DNA of 60,000 bases. It comes from Cryptomeria japonica. Its lineage: Eukaryota > Streptophyta > Pinopsida > Cupressales > Cupressaceae. The DNA is taken from NCBI RefSeq assembly GCF_030272615.1, contig NC_081411.1:185180449-185240448 (forward strand), written 5' to 3'. Of the stretch, positions 11,647-24,090 are shown piece by piece (position 1 is the stretch's first letter; each line of letters begins with the position of its first letter). The position numbers and the translations under genes are program-made. The notes under the pieces are model-generated. The model did not search any database. It was not told where the DNA came from and saw only the letters and a program-made list of their open reading frames with translations.

Positions 11647-13565
11647 TTACAATTGATGTGACCAAGAGCTAGAAGTAATACAGATGTCAAGATCAAATCA
11701 AAGCTAGATGTTTGTTTGAGGTGATGATTTGGATGAAGAGATTGAGACCAAGTCTGGTTTCAGAAATGGTCTATCCTGTATAAGACATGATCTAGGTGGA
11801 TCAGATTGATGGATGATTGATTGAACCAACTAGGATACAATCGACAAAATCATGTAACACAATGGCCAGGACATGCTATCAAGATGCTATGATCTGGATG
11901 AAAAAGACCAGGTATATGTTGTCCTATGATGTATCATGACTAACTAGGAAATTATGATAGAGGATTGTAAAAGATATCAAAATCATGCAAACAAATTTTT
12001 CTGGACTCAGGAAGATAGATTTTCGTATGACAAAATGCTTAAGACCATACGACAAAATAAAGGTAATTGGACGATGAAATAGGTTACTCGTATGAGATGT
12101 TGTTACAGTGAAAGTTGTAGGCTCAGACGACAATTCTAAGAGGATCATACAACAATTCTCATATATCAATATGACAAACTGAGCAATTGAGGTTTTGATT
12201 CATAGGAAATAGGATCAGACATGAAACAAGTTCTAATAGGAAAAAAGGTTTAGACCACTGAGTTTGATGCTTCAATTGATTATTCAGGTTTTCCAGTTTT
12301 AGTTTCAGGTTGTTCAGTGAGAGTTTTAGATAGTTCAATGATAAAGACACAATAGACACGCAAGATATAAAGTGAATTCAAGCACAACACGCTAATCCTA
12401 AAGAAGTTGTCATAGAGAGAAAACCTTTGCTTGCAAACATAGGTACACACCCAATAGCTAATCAAAATATGGTCACTGAGTCTCACACAATGGATTATCA
12501 ATGTTGTATTAGCCAACTCCAAATGCTAATGGGGGCACAATATGGCAAGTATCTTGGGAGAGTTACTATCTCTCTTGCACAAAGATTATCCCCCTTTCAG
12601 AGGTGAACCGAGTAGTTTCTATCCTAGAGTTCTTAGTAATGGTTTTCGTTCAAATTTACCCCTTGAATTCATGCAAGCATGATTGAGGCCTATAGCTAAA
12701 CAAGGTACCAAGTAAGATGTAGTCACGCAAGAGTGCTTGAGATCGTGAGGCCCTACAAAATGACCAATATGAGAAATCTCAAAGAGAAAACTCTAATAAC
12801 TCCATCCTCAAGACTTTAATCTCAAAGAGGCTTATTTATTATAGTGATTCAGAATGCTTCAGTCTAGTTGTACTCACTTGGGTCATTCTCACAGGGTGAG
12901 TACTTTTTCCCACTATGAGAGGCCCTCTAAAAGGTACACATGCAACAAAGAAGAAAAGTTTTAAGGGTCTGGATTTCTAATTGTCTATATAGACAAGAGC
13001 ATACTCTCCTACCTCTATGATTTCCTCAAACACATCATGGACACATGTTCTTTTACCAAATTGAATTTAAGTGCCTAAGAAAATAATTAAGAAAACATGA
13101 TATTTGTTTGTATATCCTTAGGCAACCTGCAAAAATGATGTATCAGTAGTCATATTGTTGGAGCAGTAGATTCTTTGGCAAGCGTAAGTTTGAGCGATAG
13201 ATTCTTTGACAAGCGAAACCTTGGATTAACGTTTTGAAAAAAAAAACACTTGTTAGGCTATCCAAAATATCAAAAAAATAGATAACATAGAAGGGTCAGC
13301 ATTAGCATAAGCAAATTCATGTTAGAAAACCCCTAAAAACTTCTCTATTTTTCATACGAGAAAACAATAATTCGTACGAGTTTTATCACTATACCATATG
13401 ACAATTATCACCAACCCATAAGACAAAACATAAATACTCATATGACATAGAATAGAAATTCGTACGAACTTTTACAGATAAATGTACGGATAGAATCCAA
13501 GAAATGAAAATAAAATGATATGCAAGGCCAAAAATTGAATTTCTCGACCCCATAGTGCGAGCCAA
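11647..13565 (-). other. Long untranslated leader of G1 with primer-binding-like site
   Basis: No coding sequence is supported. The minus strand starts (13564-13543) with a TGG-initial segment ending ATGGGGTCGAG, equivalent to TGGTGCCCACCATGGGGC at 46642 in G2, probably the primer-binding site. The leader aligns with G2 46660-48795. It contains many copies of TCGTACGA or TCATACGA-like motifs (for example 12015, 12048, 12089, 13360, 13372, 13459). Confidence 0.6.
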
Positions 13566-14480
13566 AAATGTGGCTGTGAAATTTGGAATATGTATCTGAA
13601 ACACAAACGCTCAATAAATCATTGCATGTAAAATCAATAAATGTAAAAACCATAACAAATTGACCTATTTCCTCCTAAGAGATCTGAGTATAGATTTTCT
13701 CTCAAATTTATCTAAGCAATACCAATGAGTAGACTACACCAAGACAAAAGATTTAATCTATATGAATGCAAGATTAAGCTATATGAAATCTAGATGCCAG
13801 CAATAATTAACAAGTTATATGATTCTATCAAGCTAACATGATTAAGCTAATTATGATTAAGCTAATATGCAATAATCTAAGATGCAATATTCTCAATGAC
13901 TTAAGAGAAAAACTAGTATGATAGCAATAAAATCTCTAGCATTCTTGATTGAGAAATGAGAGCCTAAATTTATAGAAAATCCAAAGAGAAAGTGACGGTC
14001 GAGATTGATTGTTGATGAGCGGTCAAGATTCTCCCAGAAGTAGTACAATCTAGGTGATTTGATGTGATTGGTTGCTTTCTTCATATTTGAAGGACATAAT
14101 ATTGAGCTAAAATTGAGATAAAATAAGATAAAACTGATTTATTCCATTTTCCTTTCTCAAAGCAAGCTTTCTTTGATTTATTCCCTTTTGTTCAATTTTG
14201 CTCCTTTTTCAAAATTTATTTTTTAAATTATCTCAAATTAATTCCTTTTTTAATATTTAAATGGAAAATTAATTTAATAATCAAATATGCTAGGATAATT
14301 GATTAAAGAGATTTTGATGATTTATTTAATTGAAAAGGTTAATTTGCCATGTGACATTGATGATTTAGGAATTAATTAATTAGGTGCTCAAAATTTGTTT
14401 AATTGCCTTTGGTTAGGACCTTGGTGATGTAGTCAAGATTAGTGGCTCATGGTTTAGATGACCATTTTTAGTGTATTACA
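13566..14480 (-). mobile_element. 5' LTR of G1
   Basis: The LTR begins TGTAATACAC at 14480 (minus strand) and matches the start of the G2 LTR at 39207, TGTAATACCC. Homology runs through an AT-rich section (14240-14400) to the primer-binding-like site at 13564. The inner boundary is accurate to about 5 bases. Confidence 0.75.
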
Positions 14481-14489
14481 AGTATAGAC

Positions 14490-14880
14490 ATCCATCGAGG
14501 GGATTTTTTAACATATATGATAGTTTAAAATGCTCTTGTAGACATATGCACATAATGTGGAAGCATATATAAAGCACTTGGGTTGTTTGATAAGATGCGT
14601 CAGAAAAATGTAGTCTCACCGAATTCCATGATTGCAAGGTATGCACAAAATGCTTTTTTGTAAAAGCTGGCAGTTGTAAAGCCAAATTCCACTTTTACCA
14701 TCCTCCTCCCTGTCTACCAAAATGATAGCTTTGTAGTAGGGCTACATCCATCAAAGCATAAGGGGAGGGGGAATTTTGTCAGATGTTATAGTTGAAACTA
14801 CCCTAGTAGACATTTATACAAAATGTGGGACCATTGAGATGGCATATATACAAAATGGTTATTGAAAACAATGGTCCCTG
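14490..14880 (+). pseudogene. Pentatricopeptide-repeat (PPR) gene fragment
   Basis: Plus-strand translation with frame changes gives LFDKMRQKNVV and NSMIARYAQN near 14588-14650, then a segment aligning with the interval between repeats, then LVDIYTKCGTIE and YIQNGY near 14805-14860. These are hallmarks of PLS-class plant PPR proteins, which bind organellar RNA. The fragment covers only about two or three repeats, has frameshifts and no start or end, so it is a relic, either of a decayed gene or of retroposed sequence. Confidence 0.7.
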
Positions 14881-16346
14881 GGGTTGTATTCCCTGTCAAA
14901 TATGACCCCATCTCCTCATATTTCATAAGGAAACCCCATCTTATTATTATTCTATAATTTTTTTGGAAACATCTCTAGTATGTGCACATTTTTTAGGGGA
15001 TGATGGAGTATATTAGGAGATATCTAGGGAACTTTTAAATGTCCTTCATTGACTTGCAGATAGTTAGCCATTCCCTATTATCCAGACACATTCTGGTTGC
15101 TATTTTTTAAAACTTACAACCTTCGATTCATGTATAGGAACAACTAGTCATTTCTTGTGGTCTAGATATGTACTAATACTATTTTTAAAGCTTACAACCT
15201 TTCGATTCATGTATGTAGGGTTTATCATGTCCATCTTAAGAAACCTTCATGGTAATAGTAATCATGGGATAATTAAACAGTTTTGAAGCAATTGAACCAT
15301 ATGCCAAAGATCTAAGAGCCAAACAAGCAGCTAAAACAACTCAAGGACCTCATCCTCAATGTCTACTTGGAGCTTTTATAGGAGCTGAGTCAAATCAGTA
15401 CTTACTAGGAACCCAAGTAGGTTCACTTAGTAATAAGAACTTACTTTTTGTAATTATGAGTCTCTATATACTCTCCTATGCCATGGAAGAGAAAAGAAAA
15501 GCCTAAGATTAGGTTTGTTCAATTCTTTTAATTTTTTACCAAGTGTTGTAACATGTAAAAGTCTCTTCCTAGTCATTTTTATGGCATTGTAACTTAGAAC
15601 CAATCATTCTATGTGTGAAAACTCCATGTAAGTTCAGAATTTCAAAGTATGTCCAGAATATATCATTGTAAGAGAACCTTTTATATCAATGAAACTCAAT
15701 ACTATTGCTTTCAAAACCTTGATCTGTGTGTGCAGTGTGGTGATTGATGCATATTTTCTTTGATTGTTATGAAATCCTTAAGGAAAAGTCTCATTTGCAG
15801 CACTTTAGGACAGGGACATTGAGAAGAATAAATAGGTCATGACAAGTTAAAGGAAAAATACATGCCAATGACATGTGATAGACCTTTAAAGGAAACAATG
15901 GATAGTCCATTTGAAAGCTTTGACAGTCAAGGACCATGAGAAAAAAGCTAAGACAATTCCATTGATAGTATGTCAGCATGAAGAGACATCACAAATATCA
16001 AGAATGGATAGTATACCTAAAGATTGTAGTGATAAGAAGAGGAGACGTTTGTAGACTATAATGCTTAATTCTTTGTACACTCCTTAAAAGATAGTGACAT
16101 TAGTAAATAAAATTGTCTAGCCACATAAACCTAAAAGCAAGAAGACAATGAACAGAAGTTAGATGTTCATGGTGAAGTGATGCAAGAGGGAGAATAAAGG
16201 TATGATAGTCATATCTTTAACAATAGTTTACAATGCAAGGACAGGGAGCAACCAAGAAAACTAAGAGAATATTAGACAAAGAGACAAACCCAAGAGAGGT
16301 TTAAATAAGAGACCTATAAAAATCTAGAAAACAATCATGACAATCA
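14881..16346. other. Unassigned intergenic DNA
   Basis: I recognise no gene or element end here. A local tandem duplication is visible around 15060-15217: two units of about 80 bp ending CTTACAACCTTTCGATTCATG or a near match. The part from 15230 to 15720, with a run resembling LTR sequence and a late TTGTAACATGTAAAAG, could be an old LTR, but I cannot find its ends. Confidence 0.4.
15060..15217. repeat. Tandem duplication, unit about 80 bp
   Basis: Two diverged units each contain a CATT(C/T) run, a TCTAGA or CCAGAC step, TTTTTAAA(A/G)CTTACAACC and TTCGATTCATGTAT. They are roughly 80% alike by eye. Confidence 0.5.
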
Positions 16347-16358
16347 TGTTGGAATATA

Positions 16359-16391
16359 ATAACACTAAGAGGGGAGGTGAATCAATGTTAT
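16359..16391 (-). other. LTR-end hairpin (X copy 2)
   Basis: In the element sense the arms are ATAACATT and AGTGTTAT, pairing over 8 bp with one U-G wobble, around a loop with the C-rich tract CACCTCCCCTC. Compared with copy 1, the single arm change still pairs. Confidence 0.6.
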
Positions 16392-16641
16392 ACTGAAATA
16401 GTAGATTTTAGCCTTATTAAAACATTCATACACCAACCGGTATACCAATACATACAGAATTGAAAGAAGTAAAGCAACCAATAAGCCAAACACATTAATG
16501 AGAATATTAACACATAGATTTATACATGGAAAGCCTCAAAGAGGAAAAGCCACGGTGTGATTTGTGACCGACAATATCAATCCATTGGCCATATGAAGAG
16601 ATATTACAAAATATGAGGGGCCTGAACTTGCAGGAAGGCTT

Positions 16642-17071
16642 TGTTAGGGTTTCAAGTAGATCCGAAGCAAATATGAACTAACAATTATATGCAGATTTAA
16701 ATACAAAAGATAAAGAAATAAAACAGGACACAGATAACATAGAGATTTAACGTGGTTCACCCAAAATGGGTTACGTCCACCATACACAGCCATCCAATCT
16801 TTCTTATTATCCAGCAAAAACAATACATCAACCTTACAATGCCTTAAGCATCCCAGCCACTTATAACATGCATTTTTAGGGCAACAAACAAAGTCGACCT
16901 TTTTAGGGTTTTATTACAATGTCTATTTTCATCAACGAAAAATGGCAAAAAAAAATTTCTCGAGGGCTGCTGCCTCCGAACCCCTGCCCGAGGCCCAGCC
17001 CGGCCCCGGACCCCAGCGAGGATACATGTTGAGTGTACAGTACTTTGCTAATCAGTCACCACATTTCAACG
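16642..17071 (-). mobile_element. Solo LTR inserted in the X copy 2 LTR
   Basis: 430 bp flanked by a perfect 5-bp duplication GGCTT (16637-16641 and 17072-17076). Plus-strand ends are TGTTAGGG and TTCAACG; the last base probably changed from A. The conserved AACGTGGTTCACCC block and a GC-rich stretch (16975-17030) are LTR-like. X copy 1 lacks it at the homologous site. No internal region remains, so it arose by LTR-LTR recombination. Confidence 0.85.
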
Positions 17072-17725
17072 GGCTTACAACCTAAAGCACACTACTCAAT
17101 CACAATAGAAGCCTGAGTGACTACAAAAAATTCCAGACTACAATCCAAAGAAGTGTGAACTGCTAAGATAGCATCATCTATACCCGAATACAGTTTCGGT
17201 TTAAGCTTTGTCTGTTCTGGTCTGAAACCCTAAACCCCTTACTGGAATAACCCTTACAATAATTTCCTCACATACATAATCTCTCTGAATAATTTTGCAT
17301 CATATTACATTCTCATATCCATCACCATATCTATATCTCTCTCTGACAAAATTATCTAATCTTAACTAACCTATATACTCTGTACAATTTTTATGCCTTA
17401 TGTCAACTTACAAAGATATATACAATATCAAATTACATGTCGGCCAGATAACATAAATGTATGAACATTAAAACAACTTGTCGATGCCAGATCCAAGATA
17501 TGTCGGCCTCCAATACTGATAACCTTTACTATACAATGTCATCTTCCATTGTTGGTGACCAAAGAAATCTTTCTAACCTGCTGGTGTCAGTGCCAATGCC
17601 AGTGTAGATTTTGTGAAGTGCCTACCGATACACCATAGAATAAAAACATGCAGCTAGAACACAAAATCATGTTGCCATCAATAACAACATAGTGAAACCT
17701 ACCAATAGAGTGTCAATTTCCAACA

Positions 17726-17745
17726 ATATCCCCCTTTGGCATTGA
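17726..17745 (-). promoter_or_regulatory. Polypurine tract of X copy 2
   Basis: The complement reads GCCAAAGGGGGATATTG, directly before the TGTTGG LTR start. It matches the tract at 4078-4094. Confidence 0.75.
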
Positions 17746-18019
17746 TGGCAACACTCATGTGAAAAATGTTCAAGGTTTCATCTATCGGTTTCAACCTGCC
17801 TTGCTCCCCCTGAGCTAAATATGCAAAATACTCCATATCTCCAAAAACTCCAAAACTATATAACTCCTCCTAATGTATGCAACTCTTTTATTATTTTTCA
17901 CATCTATACTACTCCCCCTTTGACATCAATTCCATTAAGAATTCTAAAAATAATGTCTAAGAATAAGAACTATACAATGAATATCCCCAAAAATATCTTA
18001 TCGAAGCTTGACCAACTTT

Positions 18020-19997
18020 AAAATTTCCAGATAAGCCTTCTCTAGTAATTCCACATAAGTATCCCATTCAGTTTTGAATGTGTTGTAAATAGATACAAGT
18101 CCACTCAATAAATGTGCAAAAGAGTCTTTCTCATTTACCTCTGCCGGTGTGTGTTTTCCCACCATATCCATGCATTATTTCTTGTGTACATAGAGTGAAT
18201 CCATCAGGGGACTCACCAGGCCTCTCAAACTTCTGGCTCTTCTAATTATTTTGTCTCTTTCATTTTCAAGAGCAGAAATTTGGTTCTCCAAAATCAAAAT
18301 TTGGCCATCACGTGATGTAGTTAATGAAATTAATCCATCAAAAGAGTTAGCAATACTTGCAATTTTCTCTTGAATCTCTTTTATCTTTTTATCTACATTT
18401 GCTATAAGTATTTCAATGTTACAACATGCCCTATATATATTTGTACATTGTTTCAAAGAATTTTCTATTAGGATTAGCTTCTCCTCAATCTTTTTCTTCT
18501 CTGTTTCAATTATCTTATCAAAAGAAGCTCTCTTAGCCTGAGTAAATCTTTCTAGTGCTTGCTAGTTTGAGATTTGTTGTAAGGATTGAAATTCCTTTGA
18601 TATGTTCTCAGTGATTATCTTAAGCTTGTCGGATGGGCTCGCTTCATTTTCAATCTTACACTTTGTGACCAATTTGTGTAGAATAGTGATTGATTGATCT
18701 GTAATCCCTTTGTCTATGGATCCCTTATTCATCAGTTTTTGTGCAGCCATCATCATCAGTTTAGTGGGACTCATTTCTATGATGGTTTTCTTTTCTACCT
18801 GAGAAGTGTCAATTGACAATAATGATGGACCAATACTCTGTTCTCTGTTGGATTCCCCTATTTTCTCCTCTAAATTTTTATCCTTTAAAATCTCCTCACT
18901 TGCACCGATGGCTTTGCCACTTGGTGCAGTCTATGTAACTATCAGCTCCTCTAGAGGAACAGTAACCCCAACCTATATATTTGTATCCAGAGGACAATTG
19001 TCCTTTATACTAGTATCTTGTACAATGTTAGCTTGTTCATTCTCAGTATTAATTGGTATCTCAGTATTTGTCTATACATCTATATTTATCAGTGGCTCAA
19101 TTTCTACTCTTAATATTTTTCAAAACTGAGGGTGAAATACCCATAATCCCCTTACCTTTTCTTTTGACCAGGGTATCTACAATTTCTATCTTGATTTTTG
19201 GTGAAGTAAAGAATCCTTTGTTTTCTCCCAAAAATTTAACCCATGCTTTTTGAGTTTCCTTTATTATTACATTTACTTTCCCTAGCATCAGGCTAGTTAT
19301 CCTATGTTTACTATTGAAAAAAAATTTGTCTACCGCCTCAAGTGTCTTTTCCATTTCATCCGGAGCTATAGTAACATAGATAGATAATAGTTCTTGAACT
19401 TTAATGTGTTTATCTTCTTGCATAGCTAATAATCTTCTAGCATCCAATATGTTATATAACTTAGTGAGTATTTGATTTTCTATCTCTATTAAGGCTTTCT
19501 TATAAATGTCCAAGTATAATAGGACTTCTTCCTCTACCTCTCTCTGCTCATCATACTCTAAGTTTTCATAATAAAATTTAACATTCTTCAACATGCCATC
19601 TTTAGAGATTTCATCTACTATTTCTGCACAAGTTTTAGGTGGTATGATAGTATTACCAGCTTCAAGTGCTAAGTCGATGTCACTCTTCTTTTTCCTCTTG
19701 GCAGTACTGGATGCACCTGTAGGTGTAGCTTTAGGTGCTTGGTTCTATGTTGATAGCTTCATCATGACCTTCCTAACTGGTTGCTTCTTTTCTTTTGCCT
19801 TTGTTTCCTATGGTTTCTTCCTAACAACCCTCTTAAATGCTAACGATGTGTCATCCTTTGACTCAAATTCCACATTACAGGCTCAATATGAACTTCCAGT
19901 CCTTCCTCTTTCTTCCTTTCTCTAGGACAACATCAATTAGTGCCTTTATGTCTTTTGAGACTTTTGCACAAATTTACTTGCTTTTTCTTCCTACTTC
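18020..19997 (-). pseudogene. Element X protein, copy 2, C-terminal part
   Basis: This minus-strand sequence aligns with X copy 1 from about 1845 to 3836. Long open pieces lie at 19594-19097, 18819-18562 and 18456-18175, all charged and helical, consistent with coiled coils. One in-frame TAG (18562-18564) replaces the Trp codon seen in copy 1, while copy 1 has a TAA where this copy keeps Gln in the next codon, so the copies decayed independently. Function is unknown. The N-terminal part is at 33008-34150, beyond element B. Confidence 0.6.
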
Positions 19998-21227
19998 TGT
20001 TAAGATAACTGATAAACAACTAAGAGGGGGGGTGAATCAATTGTTAGGAGATCATAACTTTCAATCCACAATATGACCTTAAATAAATTAAGTACTGGTA
20101 AAGCACAGATAGATGTTGGTAGGATTAGATACCGGTAAACAAAGCAACTCAATAATTTAACCATAAAATCAATGCAAAGCAACCATACCACATAACACCA
20201 TGATTTGTATGTGCAAAACCCGAAAAGGGAAAAACCAAGGTGGGAAGCCTACCCATTGTTAGATGATACTTCTGTAGAAAGTATGTGTTACAATGAGGGG
20301 CTTGCACTTGTAGGAAGACACACTACCTAGAGCATACTACTCATTACAAAATAGTATCACTGACTACATAGAGGCTACAACCTTCTCAAAATAAATGGAC
20401 AACAATCCAATAGAGTGAACTACTGGCATGCCTAATTATAGTCTCGGTTAAGCTCAATGTCGGAGGACTAAATACTCTTTTGAATCCAATTCGATCACCA
20501 ATGATCGACCAACTCCTCTGCCTGAATGATATTACAATATTCACACATTACATTCCTTGACCATGACTTTTCCAATAACCATGATACTTTACAAAGAGTT
20601 TCTACCTCTTATTTATACAAACCCTAAGGCCTAAACCAATTAGGTCAGCCACCCAAAGATATTACAATAATATCATTACATAATTCCATTTTACAATGAT
20701 TTGCCATGTCGGCCCAAGATCAAAACAATAATAACAAATCCATAAAACTTCCTGGTAATGTGTAGAGTACACGCCAGCATAATACCGATCCATCACCCAG
20801 ATAGGTACCAGACCTATTTTGGGTCCACTATGCCAAAGCAAAATCTTCAAGCATGATCAATGAACATCTTCAACATCCTAAAATCTATGAAGAAGATGCA
20901 CCAACACCAATTATGCATCCTATCACAATTCCTCAATGAAAGCTCTACTAGTAAAGCCTTAAACCAATGTCGATAAGGGTTTACCAAATTGAATGATAAC
21001 ATCCAATTACCAAGCCAATACCAACTGACCAAAACATGCTCGTGGAGCATATAACACATAAAATCAAATATACTTCATTGATCCAAACATGCCAGAAGTA
21101 TCCAACAGATAGTCTCTTCTGTCAGTAACACTAGATCTTCTACCGGTAACCATCCATAATAGCTAGTGTTGATATCAATGAAAAAACATCAATGCAACAC
21201 ATAATCAATTCATCCATAATGCCAACA
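19998..21227 (-). mobile_element. 3' LTR of element B
   Basis: 1230 bp; ends TGTTAAGATAAC (plus-strand left) and GCCAACA (right). It aligns over its length with 31746-33007. The hairpin near its 3' end is at 20015-20045. Confidence 0.9.
20015..20045 (-). other. LTR-end hairpin (B, 3' LTR)
   Basis: In the element sense, AACAATTGA and TTAGTTGTT pair over 9 positions with two wobbles around TTCACCCCCCCTC. The partner LTR has a different but paired stem. Confidence 0.6.
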
Positions 21228-21245
21228 ATCTCCCCCTTTGGCATT
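21228..21245 (-). promoter_or_regulatory. Polypurine tract of element B
   Basis: The complement reads GCCAAAGGGGGAGATTG next to the LTR start TGTTGGCATT. It is the same tract type as in element X, suggesting shared enzymes. Confidence 0.8.
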
Positions 21246-21561
21246 GATGGCAACACTAGATGTGAAAAAACATCTAAGTACCAAGAAATGCCAAACAAGT
21301 CTCCATGTGGAAGACAACCAGTCAATCAATAGCTCTCTCCCTATGAATGATGTTTGTGTAAGGTTCTGAATGATTTTTCACATTATTATCACTCCCCCTT
21401 TGACATCAATGCAAGAAATCTGACAAAAAATATCAAAGCAATGATATAAGCCTTTGAATCTCAAAGCTAACTACTCCCCCTTCATAGTAGCACTACTCAT
21501 CAATGTTGGAATGAATAATGTCTCTAATAATACATGTTGAACTGATGAAAAACTTCATCAA
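21246..21561 (-). other. 3' untranslated region of element B
   Basis: No coding sequence is supported between the RNase H stop (21562) and the polypurine tract. A CTTTGACATCAATGC stretch is the usual pre-tract context of this copia type. Confidence 0.5.
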
Positions 21562-24085
21562 TCAAGTCTCTCTTAGAGGGGCAGAAACCCCTAACCCGTC
21601 TCTCAGATATTCAAATGATTCCTTAGACAACAGTTTAGTGAATATGTCTACAATCTGTTCTTTAGTGTTTACATAAACAAATTTGACTTCCTTTGCTTCT
21701 ACCTTGTCCTTCAGAAAACTATACTTTATTAAAATATGCTTAGTCTTAGAGTGAAATACCAGATTATTGGACATGTCAATAGCTGCAGAGTTATCACAGT
21801 AGATAACTACTGGTTCACTACAATTTACCCTGATATCCTTCAACATTTTCTTCATCCACAAGACTTGAGTGCATTTATTTGTTGCTACAACATATTTAGC
21901 TTTTGTAGTAGATAAAGAAATGCGTTCGGACTATTTTTTGCTTATCCATGAAACCAATTTATTTCCAAGACAGAAAGCTCCACCAGAAGTGCTCTTCTTG
22001 TCATCAGTATCACCTGCCCAATCTGAGTTAGTATATGCACATAAAGTGAAATGATCATCTCTGGAATACCATAAACCATATTCTATTGTTCCTTGGAAAT
22101 ACTAGAATATTCTTTTTACTGCACATTCATGATTTTCTTTAGGATTACTTTGATATCTTGAAACAATACTTACTGCATTCATAATATCAAGTCTAGTCTG
22201 AGTTAGATATAAGAGACCACCAATCATAGATTTATACCTTGCCATATTTACCGGTGTAGAAGTATCCATGATAGATAATGTCTCACTTCTAACCATAGGA
22301 GTACTTACCGATTTAGAATTCTCCATACCAAACTTTTCCAACAATTCACTTTAATACTTAGTTTGACAGATAAAAATCCCTTTGTCAGTTTGAGTAATTT
22401 GCAAACCTAAGAAAAATTTCATCTCACCAATCATGGACATTTCAAATTCATTTTTCATGTTGTTAGCAAATTCCATGCACAGTTTATCTTCTCCTCCAAA
22501 AATGATATCATCAACCAAAACTTCAATAATCATAATATCATTATCAGTGATCTTATAATATAGATTACTATCAACACTACCTTTAGTAAAACCAAGCTTC
22601 AAAAGATATTTATCCAACCTTGCATACCAAGCTCTATGAGCCTGTTTTAAACCATATAAAGCTTTCTTCAATCTACAAACCATATCTTTGTCATCTGTCA
22701 ATGAAAATCCATCAGGTTTCTCAATGTAAACTTCTTCCTCAAGCTCATCATTCAAAAATGCACATTTAATATCCATTTGATAAACCTTATAGTTCTTATT
22801 AGCTACATAGGCAAGAAATAGTCTAACAGCTTCAATTCTAGCTACAGGTGCAAATGTTTCACCATAATCAATTCCTTCCATTTGAGAATATCCTTTACAA
22901 ACCAATCTAGCCTTATTCCTTGTAACTTGTCAATCCTCATTCAGTTTATTTCTAAAAACCCATTTAGTTCCAATAACATTCTTATTTTTTAGGTTGGGGA
23001 ACTAAAGACCAAGTTTCATTCTTCTCTATTTGATCTAATTCATCTTCCATAGCCTTTAATCAATGTTTATCCTTACAAGCTTCAATAATAGTTGTTGGTT
23101 CAACTTAAGAAATAAGGCATACCTCTTTATTTGCCAGTTTTCTTCTTGTCATAACTCCCTTGTTTCTATCTCCAATAATTTGATCTTCAGAATGATTTAA
23201 TCTTACATACCTTGGTGTCGTTTGAACTTCAGGTTCACTGCTCTAATCATCAGTCACAGTCAAATTTTCTGATTGTGCTGGTGTAACTATTTCAGCTTCC
23301 TATACTGGTTGAGGTAATTTCGGTTTTGTTATGATCATTTCCACTGTCGGTTCCTTGTCATATGATATAGAATGATTTATTTACTTTTCAACCACTTTCA
23401 CATTACCACTTTCCACAATTTTCTGCAATCTTTTGTTATAACATCTATAAGCTTTGCTCTGAATTGAATAACCAAGAAATATCCCTTCATCACATCTAGG
23501 ATCAAAATTTCCAATTGAATCATCTCTTTTGATATAGCATTTACTTCCAAAAATTTTGAAATACTTAACAGTAGGTGTATGTCCAAACCATAGTTCATAA
23601 GGGGTCTTATCGGTTTCACCTTTGATATGAACTTTGTTGAATGTGTAGACTATCATACTCACTGCTTCTCTCTAGTAGATATGAGGAAATTTGGCTTCCA
23701 TCATCATAGATCTAGCTGCATCCAAAATAGTTATGTTCTTTCTTTCAACTACTCCATTTTTTTTAGGAGTCCTAGGTGCATATAGTTGTCTCCTAATTCC
23801 ATTTGTCTCACAACAACTATTAAATTCATGATAAGTGAACTCACCACGATGATCTAGTCTTAGACATTTGATTTTCAATCCAGTTTTTGTTTCAACCTTC
23901 ACTTTAAAGATCTTAAATTTCTCAAAAGCTTCAAACTTCTCCCTCAGAAAAGTCACCCACATCATTCTAGAATAGTCATCAATAATCAGCATGAAATACC
24001 TATCACCTTGAAAGCTTAGTACATCATTAGATTTATCATGTATGCTCTTAAAAAAACTTCTTACTTTCTTACCCAATTGACATTC
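21562..24085 (-). pseudogene. Element B polyprotein: integrase, RT, RNase H
   Basis: Starting just left of element D at 24085, the frame reads CQLGKKVRSF and then the integrase core (24076-23672) with DYSRMMWV and KNGVVERKN. RT (22905-22351) shows [28 protein letters not shown], a VDD catalytic box with Leu in place of Tyr (LVDDIIFG) and FFLGLQI. RNase H (22344-21562) has TRLDIMNAVS, YCDNSAAI and SKTKHILIKY, ending in PLRET then a stop. Frameshifts occur at about 23670, 23380 and 22350. It is inactive, but its family is clear. Confidence 0.85.
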
Positions 24086-24090
24086 CTTAC
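24086..24090. repeat. Target-site duplication of element D (left)
   Basis: CTTAC here equals CTTAC at 30087-30091, immediately outside the two LTRs of D. Confidence 0.95.

Larger units (their letters stand above)
5019..14480 (-). mobile_element. Tat-type Ty3-gypsy element G1, 3'-truncated
   Basis: On the minus strand the order is LTR (14480-13566), primer-binding-like site, long leader, gag, protease, G-patch, RT, RNase H and a second RNase H, broken off at 5019 by X copy 1. The PR-RT-RH order with an additional RNase H and an ADQL-type linker identifies the Tat lineage. Integrase and 3' LTR are not in the window. A second member of the family, G2, lies at 39207-53866 on the plus strand. All coding parts carry stops and frameshifts. 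Confidence 0.85.
16347..17725 (-). mobile_element. 3' LTR of X copy 2 (contains a solo LTR)
   Basis: The minus strand begins TGTTGGAAATTGACAC and ends ATATTCCAACA. The total is 1379 bp, but removing the 435 bp of insertion plus duplication leaves about 944 bp, close to the 924 bp of copy 1. The terminal hairpin lies at 16359-16391. Confidence 0.85.

Noticed and set aside
5019-14480. Integrated plant pararetrovirus
   Set aside because: No movement protein or coat protein; LTRs, the additional RNase H and the ADQL linker fit a Tat gypsy element.
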